Shown piece after piece: positions 21,301 to 30,234 of a stretch of DNA of 64,000 nt; position 1 is the stretch's first letter; every line of letters begins with the position of its first letter. The DNA is taken from the NCBI GenBank assembly GCA_963831645.1, contig CAWHQZ010000019.1, forward strand, positions 93,383-157,382, read 5' to 3'. This stretch comes from CAWHQZ01 sp963831645 (GTDB lineage: Bacteria > Pseudomonadota > Alphaproteobacteria > Rhizobiales > Aestuariivirgaceae). The notes under the pieces were generated by a model that was given only the letters and a program-made list of their open reading frames with translations, was not told where the DNA came from and ran no database searches. Position numbers and translations under genes: made by a program.

Positions 21301-22611
21301 ATGACTTCTTTTTCGCCACGTGAGATCGTCTCGGAACTGGATCGCTTCATCGTCGGCCAAAACGATGCCAAGCGCGCGGTCGCGGTGGCGCTGCGCAATC
21401 GCTGGCGGCGGCAGCAGCTCGATCCGGAGCTTGGCGAGGAGGTCATGCCGAAAAACATCCTCATGATCGGCCCCACCGGCGTCGGCAAGACCGAAATTGC
21501 CCGCCGGCTGGCACGGCTTGCCAACGCTCCCTTCATCAAGGTCGAAGCCACCAAGTTTACCGAAGTCGGCTACGTGGGACGCGATGTCGAGCAAATCGTT
21601 CGCGATCTGATCGAAGTGGCGATTGCGCAGGTGCGCGCCCAGCGCCGAAAGGACGTGGCGGCGCAGGCACAGCTCAATGCCGAAGAGCGGGTGCTCGATG
21701 CACTGGTCGGCCAGAACGCAACCGCCGCCACCCGGGATACGTTCCGCCGGAAACTCCGGGCAGGCGAGCTCAACAATCGGGAAATCGAGGTTCAGGTGAG
21801 CGAAGCAGGCACCGCGATGCCCTCATTCGAGATCCCCGGTATGCCCGGATCCACCGTAGGCATGGTCAACCTGTCGGAGATGCTCGGGCGAGCCTTCGGC
21901 GGGCGGGCCAAAGCAAAGCGCCTGACTGTCAAGGATAGCCATGAGGTGCTGATTTCCGATGAAAGTGACAAGCTTCTGGACTCGGACAAGATCGTTCGCG
22001 AAGCCATCGCCGCGGCCGAGAACCATGGCATCGTGTTCATCGATGAGATCGACAAGATCTGTGCCCGGTCGGAGCGTATCGGCGCCGACGTCAGCCGCGA
22101 GGGTGTGCAGCGCGATCTCCTGCCGCTCATCGAAGGCACGACGGTCTCGACGAAACACGGCCCGGTGAAAACCGACCACATCCTCTTTATCGCATCGGGG
22201 GCTTTCCATATGGCGAAGCCATCCGACCTGCTGCCGGAACTGCAGGGCCGGCTGCCCATCCGGGTCGAACTCAAGGCGCTGACCGAAGATGACTTCCGGC
22301 GCATCCTGCTGGAGCCCGAAGCAAGCCTCACCAAGCAATATGCGGCCCTGCTGGCAACCGAGGGTGTCACCCTCGATTTCACCCAGGAAGGGGTGGCGGC
22401 GTTGGCCAACGTGGCCGTGCAGGTCAATTCCGCGGTCGAAAACATCGGCGCCCGCCGGCTGCATACGGTGTTGGAGCGGGTGCTCGATGATGTAAGCTTC
22501 TCGGCTCCCGACCAACCTCCCGGATATACGGTGGTCATCGACAGCAAATATGTCGACGCTCATATCGGCGATCTCGCGCGAAATGCGGACCTGTCGAAAT
22601 TCATCCTGTAA
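21301..22611 (+). CDS. hslU: ATP-dependent protease ATPase subunit HslU
   Basis: The 436-residue AAA+ unfoldase begins with [33 protein letters not shown], then Walker [16 protein letters not shown], the pore loop [17 protein letters not shown], Walker [11 protein letters not shown] and sensor segments [12 protein letters not shown]. The C-terminus ends DLSKFIL, the tail that docks into HslV. It converges with the xre gene 11 nt downstream. Confidence 0.98.
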   Translation: MTSFSPREIVSELDRFIVGQNDAKRAVAVALRNRWRRQQLDPELGEEVMPKNILMIGPTGVGKTEIARRLARLANAPFIKVEATKFTEVGYVGRDVEQIVRDLIEVAIAQVRAQRRKDVAAQAQLNAEERVLDALVGQNATAATRDTFRRKLRAGELNNREIEVQVSEAGTAMPSFEIPGMPGSTVGMVNLSEMLGRAFGGRAKAKRLTVKDSHEVLISDESDKLLDSDKIVREAIAAAENHGIVFIDEIDKICARSERIGADVSREGVQRDLLPLIEGTTVSTKHGPVKTDHILFIASGAFHMAKPSDLLPELQGRLPIRVELKALTEDDFRRILLEPEASLTKQYAALLATEGVTLDFTQEGVAALANVAVQVNSAVENIGARRLHTVLERVLDDVSFSAPDQPPGYTVVIDSKYVDAHIGDLARNADLSKFIL

Positions 22612-22622
22612 GGGCGTTACAA

Positions 22623-23006
22623 TCAGTGCCGGGCGCGTCTGCCACTGCGGTCGATGGCTTCCCCGAGGACAGCCAGCAGCTGCTGCAAATCCTCTTCGCG
22701 AAGCCGTGCCACGTTTGCGGCCAGTTTGTTGCATAGCTCGGTTGCCCTCGGTGAGAGGCCGCCGGTGCGTGCGACGACACCGGGATGCGACAGGTGAGCG
22801 AGCCGCACCAGTTCTTCCGCTTCGTCCCAGATGATGTTGAAGTAAGCGATGATGCGCTGGATCAGATACCAGCTTGGCCGACCGCGGCGTCCATGCTCGA
22901 GGGCAGAAAGGTAGGCAGGCGAAACACCGATCCGTTCGGCCATGTCCTTCAGGGTCTTGCCGCGCTCGGCGCGCAATTTGCGCACCTGGGCGCCGAAGGG
23001 TGTCAT
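22623..23006 (-). CDS. XRE family helix-turn-helix transcriptional regulator
   Basis: The 127-residue protein starts MTPFGAQVRKLRAERGKTLKDMAERIGVSPAYLSALEHGRRGRPSW, a clear Cro/C1-type HTH (residues 5-60), followed by a helical C-terminal part. The target is unknown. It overlaps the smr stop by ATGA and is the last gene of tim44-mltA-smr-xre, an order seen in other Hyphomicrobiales. Confidence 0.88.
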   Translation of the reverse strand: MTPFGAQVRKLRAERGKTLKDMAERIGVSPAYLSALEHGRRGRPSWYLIQRIIAYFNIIWDEAEELVRLAHLSHPGVVARTGGLSPRATELCNKLAANVARLREEDLQQLLAVLGEAIDRSGRRARH

Positions 23007-23620
23007 GGATGGCGCCGCAACGGGAGCCGCAGACGGAGGTAAAAGGCGCCGCCGCCACCGTGCCTGGGATGAGCCGGCTGGAAACCGGTCACATGCTGGC
23101 GAAACTCGTGCTCTGCGATCCACTGCGGCAACCGCCGTCGCAGGCGGCCCTGGCGCTCGGGCACGTCAAAATGAGTTCTTCCGTGAAGGGTGGCGCCTGC
23201 GTAGGGCGATGCGCCTTTGCCCGTAATGACCAGGATGGTCCGATGCCCGCTCAGGCGCGCGCCGGCCAAAAACTGCAATAGCTGATGACGCGCCTCGGCA
23301 ACGCCGAGACCATGCAGGTCGATTTTCGCATCAACGGCCATCTTGCCGCGCGTCAACTTCTGCGCCGTGCGGCGATCGAGACCGGTGAGCTTGTATGCTT
23401 GATCCGGACGCTGCAGCGGGTGCTCCGCGGGTGCGCGTGCAGGTGCGTCGCGGACCGGCGCCTTGGCCGCGTGTACGGGAGCGAGAGCTTCACGGTGCGA
23501 CCCGGCAACTGTGCCGGCCCTCGACTTTCGATGGTGCAGGGGGGCGGCCGTTTTTCGGACCTCCTCCCACAGGTTGAAGTCGGGAACGATGTCGGGGCCG
23601 CGCCTTGACGAGCGCTGCAT
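23003..23620 (-). CDS. Smr/MutS2 domain protein
   Basis: The 205-residue protein has a Pro/Ala/His-rich N-terminal half and a C-terminal Smr domain: AKIDLHGLGVAEARHQLLQFLAGARLSGHRTILVITGKG, then LPQWIAEHEFRQHVTGFQPAHPRHGGGGAFYLRLR. DLHG and the ITGKG/GGGGA loops are the Smr signature. Smr domains are endonucleases acting on nucleic-acid structures or stalled mRNAs. It lies directly after mltA (2 nt between the mltA stop and this start). Confidence 0.9.
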   Translation of the reverse strand: MQRSSRRGPDIVPDFNLWEEVRKTAAPLHHRKSRAGTVAGSHREALAPVHAAKAPVRDAPARAPAEHPLQRPDQAYKLTGLDRRTAQKLTRGKMAVDAKIDLHGLGVAEARHQLLQFLAGARLSGHRTILVITGKGASPYAGATLHGRTHFDVPERQGRLRRRLPQWIAEHEFRQHVTGFQPAHPRHGGGGAFYLRLRLPLRRHP

Positions 23621-23622
23621 TT

Positions 23623-24855
23623 TTACTTTCCCGCGAGCAGCCGCTGAGCGAGCGGCTTGGGCAGAAGTGCGATCATGCGGCCCGGACTCTTGAGGTGGCC
23701 GGCTTTCCAGGCAGCTTCGTCACCCGAGCCGAAGAAAATGTCACCGCGGACGCGGCCTTTGATGGCCGAGCCTGTGTCCTGAGCGATCATCAGCTGGTGG
23801 AATGATTCTTCTGGGGCAGATTTCGCGCGGCCGGGAACGCTCGTTTCAATCCACAAGGGGGTTCCGAATGCCCAGAAATTGCGATCGACGGCGAGGCTCC
23901 GCAGCGGCGTCAGGTTGACCATCTGGGCTCCGGGAGGGCCGAGCGTGGCCCGCAATTCCACTTCACGAAAGAATACAAATGACTGGTTCTCCCACATGAG
24001 TTCGCGAGATCTGCCAGGATTGGCTGCCAACCATTCCCGTATCGTCTGCATCGAAACTGCCTGGGCAGGCAGTTCGCCGCGCTTTACCAGTAGCCCCCCG
24101 ATCGCTGTGAAAGGCAGGCCGTTTTTGGCAGCGTAGGCGAGCCGCATCACCTGTCCGTCGGCAAGTTTTACTCGGCCCGATCCCTGGATGTGCATGAAAA
24201 AGGCATCCGCCCACGAAGCAAGCCAGGCAATCTCCAGGTTTCTGTCTGCCAGAGCGCCCTGTTCGATCTCACGGCGGGTGAAGTAGGCTACCGGCCGCCC
24301 GCCTGTGCGGCGGCCGTAGCGCAGGCTGGTCTTGCGTTCCTCCGTCCTATCGAAGGCCACGAGATCGGCGGGTTTGCCATATAGCGGAACCTTGTACTGC
24401 GCAGTCTTGTGCCGGCTTCCGCGTGCTTCCGGCTCATAGTAACCGGTGAACAGACCGGAAGCCCTTTCCGGATCGTCCACGAGAAGCGGCTGAAATCGAT
24501 CTTCGAAGAACTCCCGCGCCTGAACCCGTGCTCCCGAGGCAGCGCTGCACACCGGGAGCCAGTCCTCCCTGATGCCGCCAAAGCGAACCTCGCGGTTGAA
24601 TGCACGGCCGTTTTGTACGATCTCGGCGCAGGAACTGCGAAAAGCGGCGAGTGCCGGCGTAAAGTCGTGCTCGAGCCATCCGTGAATCTGGGCAAAGGAC
24701 AGAGGCTTGAGTTCGGCGTTGCGAGACATGGCGGGCCAGCAGGCCAGCACGGCCACGGCAAGTGCAGTACCTAACAGAACGATGCGGAAAAATGAACCCT
24801 CAGCTGGGGGCCTCCGTCGCCACGAGCGTCCAGTTCGGGTCACTCGAAGACACAT
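23623..24855 (-). CDS. mltA: Membrane-bound lytic transglycosylase MltA
   Basis: LFTGYYEPEARGSR, ASWADAFFMHIQGSGRVKL and LMIAQDTGSAIKGRVRGDIFFGSGDEAAWKAGHLK are the MltA barrel and 3D-domain motifs; the Asp in AQDTGSAIKG is the expected catalytic acid. An N-terminal hydrophobic segment ends VLAC, a weak lipobox that would fit an outer-membrane lipoprotein. The start is uncertain: ATG 24855 gives 410 residues, ATG 24876 and 24903 are also in frame, and all overlap the tim44 end. It cleaves peptidoglycan to 1,6-anhydromuropeptides. Confidence 0.92.
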   Translation of the reverse strand: MCLRVTRTGRSWRRRPPAEGSFFRIVLLGTALAVAVLACWPAMSRNAELKPLSFAQIHGWLEHDFTPALAAFRSSCAEIVQNGRAFNREVRFGGIREDWLPVCSAASGARVQAREFFEDRFQPLLVDDPERASGLFTGYYEPEARGSRHKTAQYKVPLYGKPADLVAFDRTEERKTSLRYGRRTGGRPVAYFTRREIEQGALADRNLEIAWLASWADAFFMHIQGSGRVKLADGQVMRLAYAAKNGLPFTAIGGLLVKRGELPAQAVSMQTIREWLAANPGRSRELMWENQSFVFFREVELRATLGPPGAQMVNLTPLRSLAVDRNFWAFGTPLWIETSVPGRAKSAPEESFHQLMIAQDTGSAIKGRVRGDIFFGSGDEAAWKAGHLKSPGRMIALLPKPLAQRLLAGK

Positions 24856-25528
24856 CTCGTTCGAAAGTCCACACATCGGTGATTTCACGGATCTTCTTGT
24901 CATCGCCGTCGATGACTTCGCCTGACTTGTTGCGGCGGGCTGATATCAATTCACTCACAAAACGCAACGTCACGACAGCTTTCCTGCCGACAACGTCGGC
25001 CTTGACAAAGGCCGTCTTGAGTATGCCGACGAGGCTGCTCTCGAGCTTCTCGCCCGCTTCGACCCGCCGATCGATGTCCTGCGCGAACCCGTCCATGACA
25101 TCGGCCGACAGTAACGGCTTCAAAGCCTGTTTATCGCCGCGCGCAAATGCGGTGATGATGATTTCGTAGGCAGCCTTCGCTCCTTCAAGGAACGAGCGAG
25201 GTTCAAACTCGGCATCAGCGGCGGCGAGTTTCTCAAGGCCCTTGGCAAGGGCGGAATTCTTGGCGGCATAGCCTTCCCAGACCGGCACATTTTCAGAAGG
25301 CGCCGCTTTGGCCGCCGGAGAACCGGCCTTCTGGGCTTGGCGAGCACGAGTACTTTCGCTGATTTTTCCGTTGCCACCCGATTTTTCCAAGGCGTCCCGG
25401 GAGGAATAGGGGTCGAAAGGCGGGCGCTCGTTGCCGGTGCGTCGCCCGAGCAATGATCCCAGCCGCCAAAAGATTACGACGGCAATTGCCAGTATGAGAA
25501 TGTTGAGCGGGTCGAATATGTGGCTCAT
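24800..25528 (-). CDS. Tim44/TimA family membrane-associated protein
   Basis: The 242-residue protein has one N-terminal membrane helix (residues 8-23, LNILILAIAVVIFW), a charged linker (about 30-90) and a C-terminal Tim44-like domain (FLEGAKAAYEIIITAFARGDKQALKPLLSADVMDGF, then ITDVWTFERDVSSSDPNWTLVAT). Bacterial Tim44-like proteins (TimA) are inner-membrane proteins of uncertain role. It heads the tim44-mltA-smr-xre unit. Confidence 0.92.
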   Translation of the reverse strand: MSHIFDPLNILILAIAVVIFWRLGSLLGRRTGNERPPFDPYSSRDALEKSGGNGKISESTRARQAQKAGSPAAKAAPSENVPVWEGYAAKNSALAKGLEKLAAADAEFEPRSFLEGAKAAYEIIITAFARGDKQALKPLLSADVMDGFAQDIDRRVEAGEKLESSLVGILKTAFVKADVVGRKAVVTLRFVSELISARRNKSGEVIDGDDKKIREITDVWTFERDVSSSDPNWTLVATEAPS

Positions 25529-25893
25529 ATCCTGCTATTCCGAAACCCCGTGGGCTCTGCCATCCAGGCGTTTGGCCGCATCGGCAGACAAATGCAGACA
25601 CATGAGCATGTTGCCCACTCATGCCCACAATAAGGCATTACGGGCACTTGTTCCATGGCTGAAGCGAGACATGCCTTCAGATATGGTTTCCCGTCGTCGG
25701 TTACCAGATGGACAAGCAATATTGACGTACTCGTCGCCAACTCGTCGCCTCGTCCGCCTTGCGGCATGGGGGCAGGCATGATAGCCACCGGTTCATATGC
25801 CTCCCCTTAAAGCGGGTGGGGCTTAAGGGCTACCATCTTTTCGATGAGAAGCGGCCTGGCTTCGCCGGGCATGCGATAGAGGCACATTCGGCC
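25529..25893. other. 365-bp intergenic region between divergent tim44 and secB; no gene seen
   Basis: Open frames exist on both strands here but they lack a Shine-Dalgarno, conserved motifs or convincing codon use. Many Hyphomicrobiales have fxsA between tim44 and secB; no FxsA-like membrane protein is recognisable here. The region should contain the two divergent promoters. Confidence 0.6.
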
Positions 25894-26517
25894 ATGGTTA
25901 AGGCGGTCAAAGAGGCGGTCAAGAAGACTACCGCCAAGACGAACGGCGAAGGAGCCGAAACCCAGGTGCCCGCTCCGGCCGGCGCGCCTCAAACTACCTC
26001 GGTAACGCCGCTTCCAACGGCCGCGGCGAGCGGCCAGTCCGAGCAAAAGACCGCCCTGCCGCAGATGAAGATCCTCGGTCAATATCTGAAGGATCTGTCG
26101 TTCGAAAATCCCCGAGCCCCTCAGTCGCTTGGCGCTCCGCCCGGCCAGCAGGAAGTTGCCATATCGGTCAATGTCAATGCCAGGACTCTGGCGCCCACGG
26201 ATTTCGAGGTGGAGCTTCATATTGAGGCCAAGGCTTCGCAGGCGGCCAATACCGTTTTCGTCGCCGATCTGCTCTATGCGGGTATTTTTCGCCTTGAGAA
26301 CATTCCTCAGGAACAATTGCATCCGATCGTGCTCATCGAGTGCCCGAGGATGTTGTTCCCGTTTACACGACAAATCCTGGCCGAAGCGACGCGCAACGGA
26401 GGCTTTCCCCCGCTCTATCTCGATCCCATCGACTTCACGGGTCTCTACCAGAAGCGCGCCGCCCAAGCCAAGGCGCAGCAGCAAAGTCCAGCACCGGATT
26501 CCACAAAGCCGCAGTGA
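25894..26517 (+). CDS. secB: Protein-export chaperone SecB with an N-terminal extension
   Basis: Residues about 50-190 are SecB: QMKILGQYLKDLSFENPRAPQSL, FEVELHIEAKA, FVADLLYAGIFRLENIPQEQLHPIVLIECPRMLFPFTRQILAEATRNGGFPPLYLDPIDF. SecB keeps preproteins unfolded and passes them to SecA. The first 50 residues (MVKAVKEAVKKTTAKTNGEG..., Ala/Thr/Pro-rich) are extra compared with typical 155-165-residue SecB. ATG 25894 is the most plausible start; ATG 26067 (MKILGQYL, 150 residues) would give a near-classical length. Confidence 0.94.
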   Translation: MVKAVKEAVKKTTAKTNGEGAETQVPAPAGAPQTTSVTPLPTAAASGQSEQKTALPQMKILGQYLKDLSFENPRAPQSLGAPPGQQEVAISVNVNARTLAPTDFEVELHIEAKASQAANTVFVADLLYAGIFRLENIPQEQLHPIVLIECPRMLFPFTRQILAEATRNGGFPPLYLDPIDFTGLYQKRAAQAKAQQQSPAPDSTKPQ

Positions 26518-26564
26518 CGAGCTGGTATCCGCGAGCAGTAACCAGGTCAGCGCGGGCTGGAGTG

Positions 26565-27242
26565 TCACCACAATGACGGTGCGGCAAGGCTTGCGATAAA
26601 TCGTTCGTGAGCCGCTATCTCGATCTCCGTAAGTCTGGTGGGCAGTGGGCTTGGCCTGGATCGTACCGGGCGGGGGCCGGCAAGGTTCACGGTGTCGATG
26701 CGCCGCACTTCGGCCAGCACGAGAGCGGGCTGCTTGCCGCCGATCAGCTCAATGTAGACTTCGGCTAACAGCTCGGCGTCGAGAAGGGCTCCGTGTTTTT
26801 CGCGCCTGCTGTCGTCAATGTCATAACGCTTGCACAACGCTTCCAGGCTGTTGGCGGCCGTAGGGTGCCGGTTGCGGGCAAGCTGCAGGGTATCGATCAC
26901 TCTGGCGGCATCGATCAGCGGGTTTCCAGCCTGGCCAAGCTCGGCGTTCAGAAATGCCAGATCAAAAGCCGCGTTATGAATGACCAGCACCGCGTCTCCC
27001 AGGAATTCAAGCAGGCTTGCGCAGATCTGGCCGAACCCGGGCTGGCCCTTCAGAAACTCGTTAGTCAACCCGTGCACGGCCAGCGCCTCGGCTGGCATCT
27101 CGCGCCCGGGATTTACGTAACGATGGAAATGCCGGCCCGTCGGAACGTGATGGACGAGTTCGACCGCACCGATTTCAACGATGCGATGGCCGGCGACCGG
27201 GTCAAGCCCGGTGGTCTCGGTGTCGAGAATGACTTCGCGCAA
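26565..27242 (-). CDS. dnaQ: DNA polymerase III epsilon subunit (3'-5' proofreading exonuclease)
   Basis: The 225-residue DEDDh exonuclease has Asp7 and Glu9 in VILDTETTGLDP, the second Asp in HNAAFDLAFLNAEL, and the Exo III His and Asp in KHGALLDAELLAEVYIEL. LEALCKRYDIDDSRREKHGAL is typical of proteobacterial DnaQ. It proofreads within the replicase core. It lies about 3 kb from the proposed origin and is transcribed away from it; a 92-nt gap follows coaE. Confidence 0.97.
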   Translation of the reverse strand: MREVILDTETTGLDPVAGHRIVEIGAVELVHHVPTGRHFHRYVNPGREMPAEALAVHGLTNEFLKGQPGFGQICASLLEFLGDAVLVIHNAAFDLAFLNAELGQAGNPLIDAARVIDTLQLARNRHPTAANSLEALCKRYDIDDSRREKHGALLDAELLAEVYIELIGGKQPALVLAEVRRIDTVNLAGPRPVRSRPSPLPTRLTEIEIAAHERFIASLAAPSLW

Positions 27243-27334
27243 GTTGATTCGCCCTGCCGTTTCAATAGCCCACGGGTCAGCTGATGCCCAGCACCTTCGG
27301 TGTGCGAGCCGCCGTGCCGGCGTTCGGGCGGTGG

Positions 27335-27922
27335 TTATTTCGCAAGTTTATCCACGATTCGATCGACCTGGCGACGCGCCTGTTCAAGCCCGCCACCGGT
27401 TTCGATGACGAAGTCGGCTCGCCGCCGTTTCTCCGCGTCCGGCAGCTGGCGCGCGAGGATGAAATCGAGCGCATCGTCGGTCATGCCGGGTCGGGCGAGG
27501 GCTCGTGCTCTCTGAACCGGGCCGGGAGCGCTGACCACCACGATCGCGTCGAAGTCATCCTGGCGGCCGGTTTCAAAAAGCAGCGGCACGTCGATCAACG
27601 CGAGTTTCGCGCCCTCGCTCCGCTTGGCGGAAATGAACACCTCCTCGGCTTCGCGAACCAGTGGGTGAATGGCGGATTCGATACGGGTCAGCAGCGAGTG
27701 ATCGCGGCCGACCGCCTGTGCAAGATGCCTCCTGTCAACGGCTCCATCGATGACGGCGCCGGGAACGATTTGAGCGACGGCAACGACACCCTGGCCATTC
27801 TTGGCGTAGAGCCGATGCACTGCAGCGTCGGCATCGAACACGGCCACGCCTCGCTCGGCAAACATTCGGGCAGTCGTGGTCTTGCCCATGGCGATTGAGC
27901 CAGTGAGGCCAATGAGCTTCAT
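27335..27922 (-). CDS. coaE: Dephospho-CoA kinase
   Basis: The 195-residue protein begins MKLIGLTGSIAMGKTTTARMFAERGV with a P-loop, then FDADAAVHRLY, IDVPLLFETG and ARQLPDAEKRRRADFVIETGGGLE, as in CoaE. It adds the 3'-phosphate in the last step of coenzyme A synthesis. ATG 27922 overlaps the aroE stop (ATGA). The window therefore holds both coaA and coaE. Confidence 0.97.
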   Translation of the reverse strand: MKLIGLTGSIAMGKTTTARMFAERGVAVFDADAAVHRLYAKNGQGVVAVAQIVPGAVIDGAVDRRHLAQAVGRDHSLLTRIESAIHPLVREAEEVFISAKRSEGAKLALIDVPLLFETGRQDDFDAIVVVSAPGPVQRARALARPGMTDDALDFILARQLPDAEKRRRADFVIETGGGLEQARRQVDRIVDKLAK

Positions 27923-28779
27923 GATGAATCGGCATGAGCGTCGAGTTCGCGCGTGATGTCGTCCTCGACGAGCCGCCGCAGCTCGGCAGTCACTTCCGGC
28001 ACCGCGCCGAACCACTTCGCGAAACCGGGCTGCGCCTGATGGAGCAGCATGCCCAACCCGTCTACGGCCGCATGGCCGTGCTCGCGCGCCCGCCGCAGCA
28101 GGGCAGTCTCCAGCGGAACGTAGACGATATCACATACGGCCGCGCCCTGCGGCAGTCGTGCAAGCGAAAGGTCGAGTGCGGGCTGGCCGCGCATGCCAAG
28201 CGAGGTGGTGTTGATGAGAAGGTCCGTCTCGGCCAGCAGGCTTTCGGCGGCCTGCCACGGAGCCGCCTCCGCGGGCGTGCCGAGAATCTGACACAGCTGT
28301 GCTGCCCGTTCCCCGGTGCGATTGCTGATCATCAGCCGTCCGACGTGCTCGGCAACGAGCGCGACCGCGACCGCCCGTGCTGCACCGCCGGCGCCGAGGA
28401 GCAGCACCGATTTGCCCGCTAACGCAAATCCAGGCAGCCGGTGCGCCAGGTTGGCCGTGAAACCATAGACGTCCGTGTTGACGCCAACGATCTGGCGGTC
28501 GGCAATGAACACGGTATTGACCGCTCCCACCAGGCGGGTCAGCAGATCATCGACCCGTACCAGCCGGAAGGCGGACTGCTTGTGCGGAATCGTGACGTTG
28601 CAGCCGACGAAGCCGCGTTCCCGCAGACCCGAGATGAAACCCGGAAAGTCTTCGGGCGCCACCTGCTCTTTCGTATAGGTCCCGCGAAGACCCAGCTGAG
28701 AAAGCCAATGGTTGTGGATGAGCGGAGAACGCGAGTGCCCTACCGGGTATCCGACGACAGCGGCCTTTGGAACCATCAT
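27919..28779 (-). CDS. aroE: Shikimate dehydrogenase
   Basis: The 286-residue protein has VVGYPVGHSRSPLIHNHWL (shikimate-binding Ser), GFVGCNVTIPHKQ with the catalytic Lys, AVNTVF, NTDVYGF with the Asp, and the NADP loop LLLGAGGAARAV. It reduces 3-dehydroshikimate. ATG 28779 overlaps the maf stop as ATGA. An in-frame GTG at 28791 is less likely. Confidence 0.97.
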   Translation of the reverse strand: MMVPKAAVVGYPVGHSRSPLIHNHWLSQLGLRGTYTKEQVAPEDFPGFISGLRERGFVGCNVTIPHKQSAFRLVRVDDLLTRLVGAVNTVFIADRQIVGVNTDVYGFTANLAHRLPGFALAGKSVLLLGAGGAARAVAVALVAEHVGRLMISNRTGERAAQLCQILGTPAEAAPWQAAESLLAETDLLINTTSLGMRGQPALDLSLARLPQGAAVCDIVYVPLETALLRRAREHGHAAVDGLGMLLHQAQPGFAKWFGAVPEVTAELRRLVEDDITRELDAHADSS

Positions 28780-29387
28780 GCTGCCAGGCACCTGCGGCTC
28801 CTGAGGAAGTCAAGCAAGGGCAGAAGCGGCAAGCCAAGCATCGTGAAATAGTCACCCTCGAGACGTTGAAACAAATGCACGCCCAGACCCTCGAGCTTGT
28901 AGCCGCCAACCGAGGTTGAAACTTCGGGACCGGACTTTGCTATGAAGGAGTCGAGAAAGGCTTCGCTGAACGTGCGCATCTGCAGCCGCGCAATATCTGT
29001 GCCGTCCCACACGAGTTCGCCGCCTATCGCCACTGCAGCGGCGCTGGCAAGCGTGTGCCAGTGACCCCGCAGGGCTTGCAGATCTGCGCGGGCCGCATCG
29101 CTGTTCTCCGGCTTGACGAAAAGCCGGCTGCCGAGAAACAGCACCTGGTCAGCGCCGACTACCCACGCGGAGGGGACCCGACGTGACACTTGCAGAGCCT
29201 TGGCGGCGGCCAGCCGGCGTGCCAGCTGAGGATACGGGAGCTCTCCCTCACGTTCAAAATCCTCCCGGACCGCTTGTTCATCGACGTCGGAAGTAACCGC
29301 CTCGAGCGTCAGCCCGGCCGCTTCCATCAAGCGCCTGCGGACCGGGCTTGCCGAAGCAAGGATGAGCTTGCCCTCCTGCCACTCCAT
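28776..29387 (-). CDS. maf: Maf family nucleoside-triphosphate pyrophosphatase
   Basis: The 203-residue protein starts MEWQEGKLILASASPVRRRLMEAAGL (the SxxR motif) and has VVGADQVLFLGSRLFVKP and STSVGGYKLEGLGVHLFQRLEGDYFTMLGLPLLPLL. Maf proteins hydrolyse modified or non-canonical NTPs. It begins 1 nt after the ppsR stop, within the ppsR-maf-aroE-coaE-dnaQ unit typical of the left side of alphaproteobacterial origins. Confidence 0.94.
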   Translation of the reverse strand: MEWQEGKLILASASPVRRRLMEAAGLTLEAVTSDVDEQAVREDFEREGELPYPQLARRLAAAKALQVSRRVPSAWVVGADQVLFLGSRLFVKPENSDAARADLQALRGHWHTLASAAAVAIGGELVWDGTDIARLQMRTFSEAFLDSFIAKSGPEVSTSVGGYKLEGLGVHLFQRLEGDYFTMLGLPLLPLLDFLRSRRCLAA

Positions 29388-29388
29388 A

Positions 29389-30234
29389 TTAGTCGGCTGC
29401 AAGCGTGTCGCCACTGCTGCGGTCATGCAGGAGGTTGAGGATCGCCGCTGCAGTTTCCTCAATCGAACGGCGGGTCACATCGATGATGGGCCAATTGTGC
29501 TGCGTGCAGATCCTGCGCATGTAGATGAGCTCATTGGTAATCGCTTCGCGGTCGACATAACTCGTCTCCCTATGCTCCTTCAGGGTCAGCAGGCGGTGGC
29601 GGCGGATCTGGGCAATGCGTTCCGCACTGGCGATGAGCCCGACCATGAGTGGATGAGGCGCAGTTGCGATTTCCAGCGGGAGGGGAATCCCGGGCACCAG
29701 AGGGACGTTTGCCGCCCGTATGCCACGGTTAGCGAGATAGATGCTGGTCGGCGTTTTTGAGGTACGGCTGATGCCAACCAGGACGACATCGGCTTTGTTG
29801 ATATCGGCCGCATTCTGCCCGTCATCGTGCATCATCGTGAAGTTGAGTGCATCGATGCGGCGGAAGTATTCGGCATTGAGAGCATGTTGACGGCCGATCT
29901 GTGGACGCGATTCAGCATTGAGATACCGGGCGAGGCTCGAAATTACCGGATCAAGTATCGAGATACAGGGCGTCGCAAGCTTGTTACAGTGATCCTCCAG
30001 CTGACCACGCAACGCGCTGTCAATGATCGTGAACAGCACGATGCCCGGTTGCCTTTCGATTTCGGCTAGGACCCGATGCAGCTGGCGAGGTGTTCGTACC
30101 AGAGCATAGATATGCTCGATAGGTTGATAATCAGCATAGTGGGCAGCAGCGGCACGGGCGACCGTATTCAGGGTCTCACCGGTAGCGTCAGACACCAGAT
30201 GCATGTGAAAGAATTGACGAGCGGTCTTGTTCAC
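29389..30234 (-). CDS. ppsR: Pyruvate, phosphate dikinase / PEP synthase regulatory protein (PPSR, DUF299)
   Basis: Motifs FFHMHLVSDATGETLNTVARA, the P-loop-like VGISRTSKTPTSIYLANRG and MRRICTQHNWPIIDVTRRSIEETAA define the DUF299 kinase/pyrophosphorylase family, which reversibly phosphorylates PEP synthase or PPDK. I chose GTG 30234, which keeps the conserved FFH segment (281 residues). ATG 30204 would trim it and TTG 30282 would extend into the AT-rich origin region. The gene adjoins oriC in Caulobacter and many relatives. Confidence 0.94.
   Translation of the reverse strand: MNKTARQFFHMHLVSDATGETLNTVARAAAAHYADYQPIEHIYALVRTPRQLHRVLAEIERQPGIVLFTIIDSALRGQLEDHCNKLATPCISILDPVISSLARYLNAESRPQIGRQHALNAEYFRRIDALNFTMMHDDGQNAADINKADVVLVGISRTSKTPTSIYLANRGIRAANVPLVPGIPLPLEIATAPHPLMVGLIASAERIAQIRRHRLLTLKEHRETSYVDREAITNELIYMRRICTQHNWPIIDVTRRSIEETAAAILNLLHDRSSGDTLAAD

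Noticed and set aside
21823..23058. 411-codon minus-strand frame opposite hslU
   Set aside because: It crosses hslU and the xre gene without homology; the real genes explain the region.
25431..25788. Two small open frames in the tim44-secB gap considered as a missing fxsA
   Set aside because: Neither has membrane helices or FxsA motifs.
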